DNA of 64,000 nucleotides, from the NCBI GenBank assembly GCA_963662175.1, contig OY759218.1, positions 5,634,001 to 5,698,000 of the forward strand, given 5' to 3'. The notes beneath the pieces were generated by a model that worked only from the letters and a program-made list of their open reading frames with translations, was not told where the DNA came from and searched no databases. The stretch comes from Aradus depressus. Taxonomy: Eukaryota > Arthropoda > Insecta > Hemiptera > Aradidae. Of the stretch, positions 63,670-64,000 are shown piece after piece. Made by a program: the position numbers and the translations under genes. Numbering within the stretch: position 1 is the stretch's first letter; every line of letters begins with the position of its first letter.

Positions 63670-64000
63670 CTAGAAAAAAAAACTTATTGAAACTATTATT
63701 TTACCGCAATAATCTACATTTCTATAGAACATCCATGTTTACTTTGGCATTCGGTTTAACTGTGATTTAGCTTTATCCATGGTAACCGCCCCCATTATAA
63801 CCTCGGTTAATGGGGAGCACAGAGTATTGAAGGTTATATAATAGAGAAGGATATGGATACAATAGTTCATAAATTCAGTTTACTATACGGTGGTAGATGC
63901 CTGCTTTATACTATTAGGTAAATACAGTATATTTTATAATTGTGTAAGTCTCTTTTCGTTCACGATTCACTTCCATTGCACATTTTTCACTAACCTAATA
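63670..64000 (-). other. nAChR intron
   Basis: AT-rich, no exon seen before the window end. Confidence 0.5.

Overview
This window looks like a stretch of AT-rich insect nuclear genome. It holds intron-split genes with conserved insect or animal homologues (SoxD, the nicotinic receptor beta1 subunit, Hsp90, TULIP-fold proteins) in a very dense background of retrotransposons, DNA transposons, SINEs and foldback repeats. The order of insect cannot be fixed from the sequence; a hemipteran or another insect with large TE-rich introns fits.

Layout. 2.4-20.9 kb, plus strand: the 3' part of a SoxD transcription factor gene. Seven coding exons are visible, with the HMG box split over the last two. 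Its introns hold a degenerate Ty3/gypsy LTR element (5.9-10.0 kb), Jockey-type LINEs (10.5-12.3, 13.4-13.9, 14.0-17.8 kb), a Penelope-like fragment (17.8-18.5 kb) and an R1/LOA-like LINE fragment (18.9-19.7 kb). 21-31 kb is a gene desert with a piggyBac remnant, a broken mariner and repeats. 31.4-35.0 kb, minus strand: an isolated Hsp90 C-terminal exon and a small ankyrin-repeat gene. 41.3-48.6 kb, plus strand: a three-exon gene for a 135-residue death-domain protein, with a LINE fragment in intron 1 and a BEL/Pao remnant in intron 2. 55.6-60.2 kb, plus strand: a two-lobed TULIP-fold (group 7 allergen-like) protein. 61.3-63.7 kb, minus strand: the last three coding exons of nicotinic acetylcholine receptor beta1, convergent with the TULIP gene.

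The most unusual layer is RNA-level. At least eight loci carry hammerhead-ribozyme-like cores (CUGANGA, stem II, GAA, then a self-complementary stem III strand and UH). Several sit as two copies in inverted orientation, so the ribozyme is encoded on both strands. One copy (18.46 kb) follows directly on Penelope-type reverse transcriptase sequence, which ties the family to Penelope-like elements. The 38.2-38.45 kb locus is a 115-bp-arm palindrome with the same core on both strands.

Other recurrent families are a tRNA-derived SINE (about eight copies), a foldback family built of roughly 140-bp modules (about ten copies), and minisatellites with 28-29 bp units. The host genes do unrelated jobs (transcription, chaperone fragment, death-fold signalling, lipid-binding-like secretion, synaptic transmission), and nothing suggests a shared pathway.
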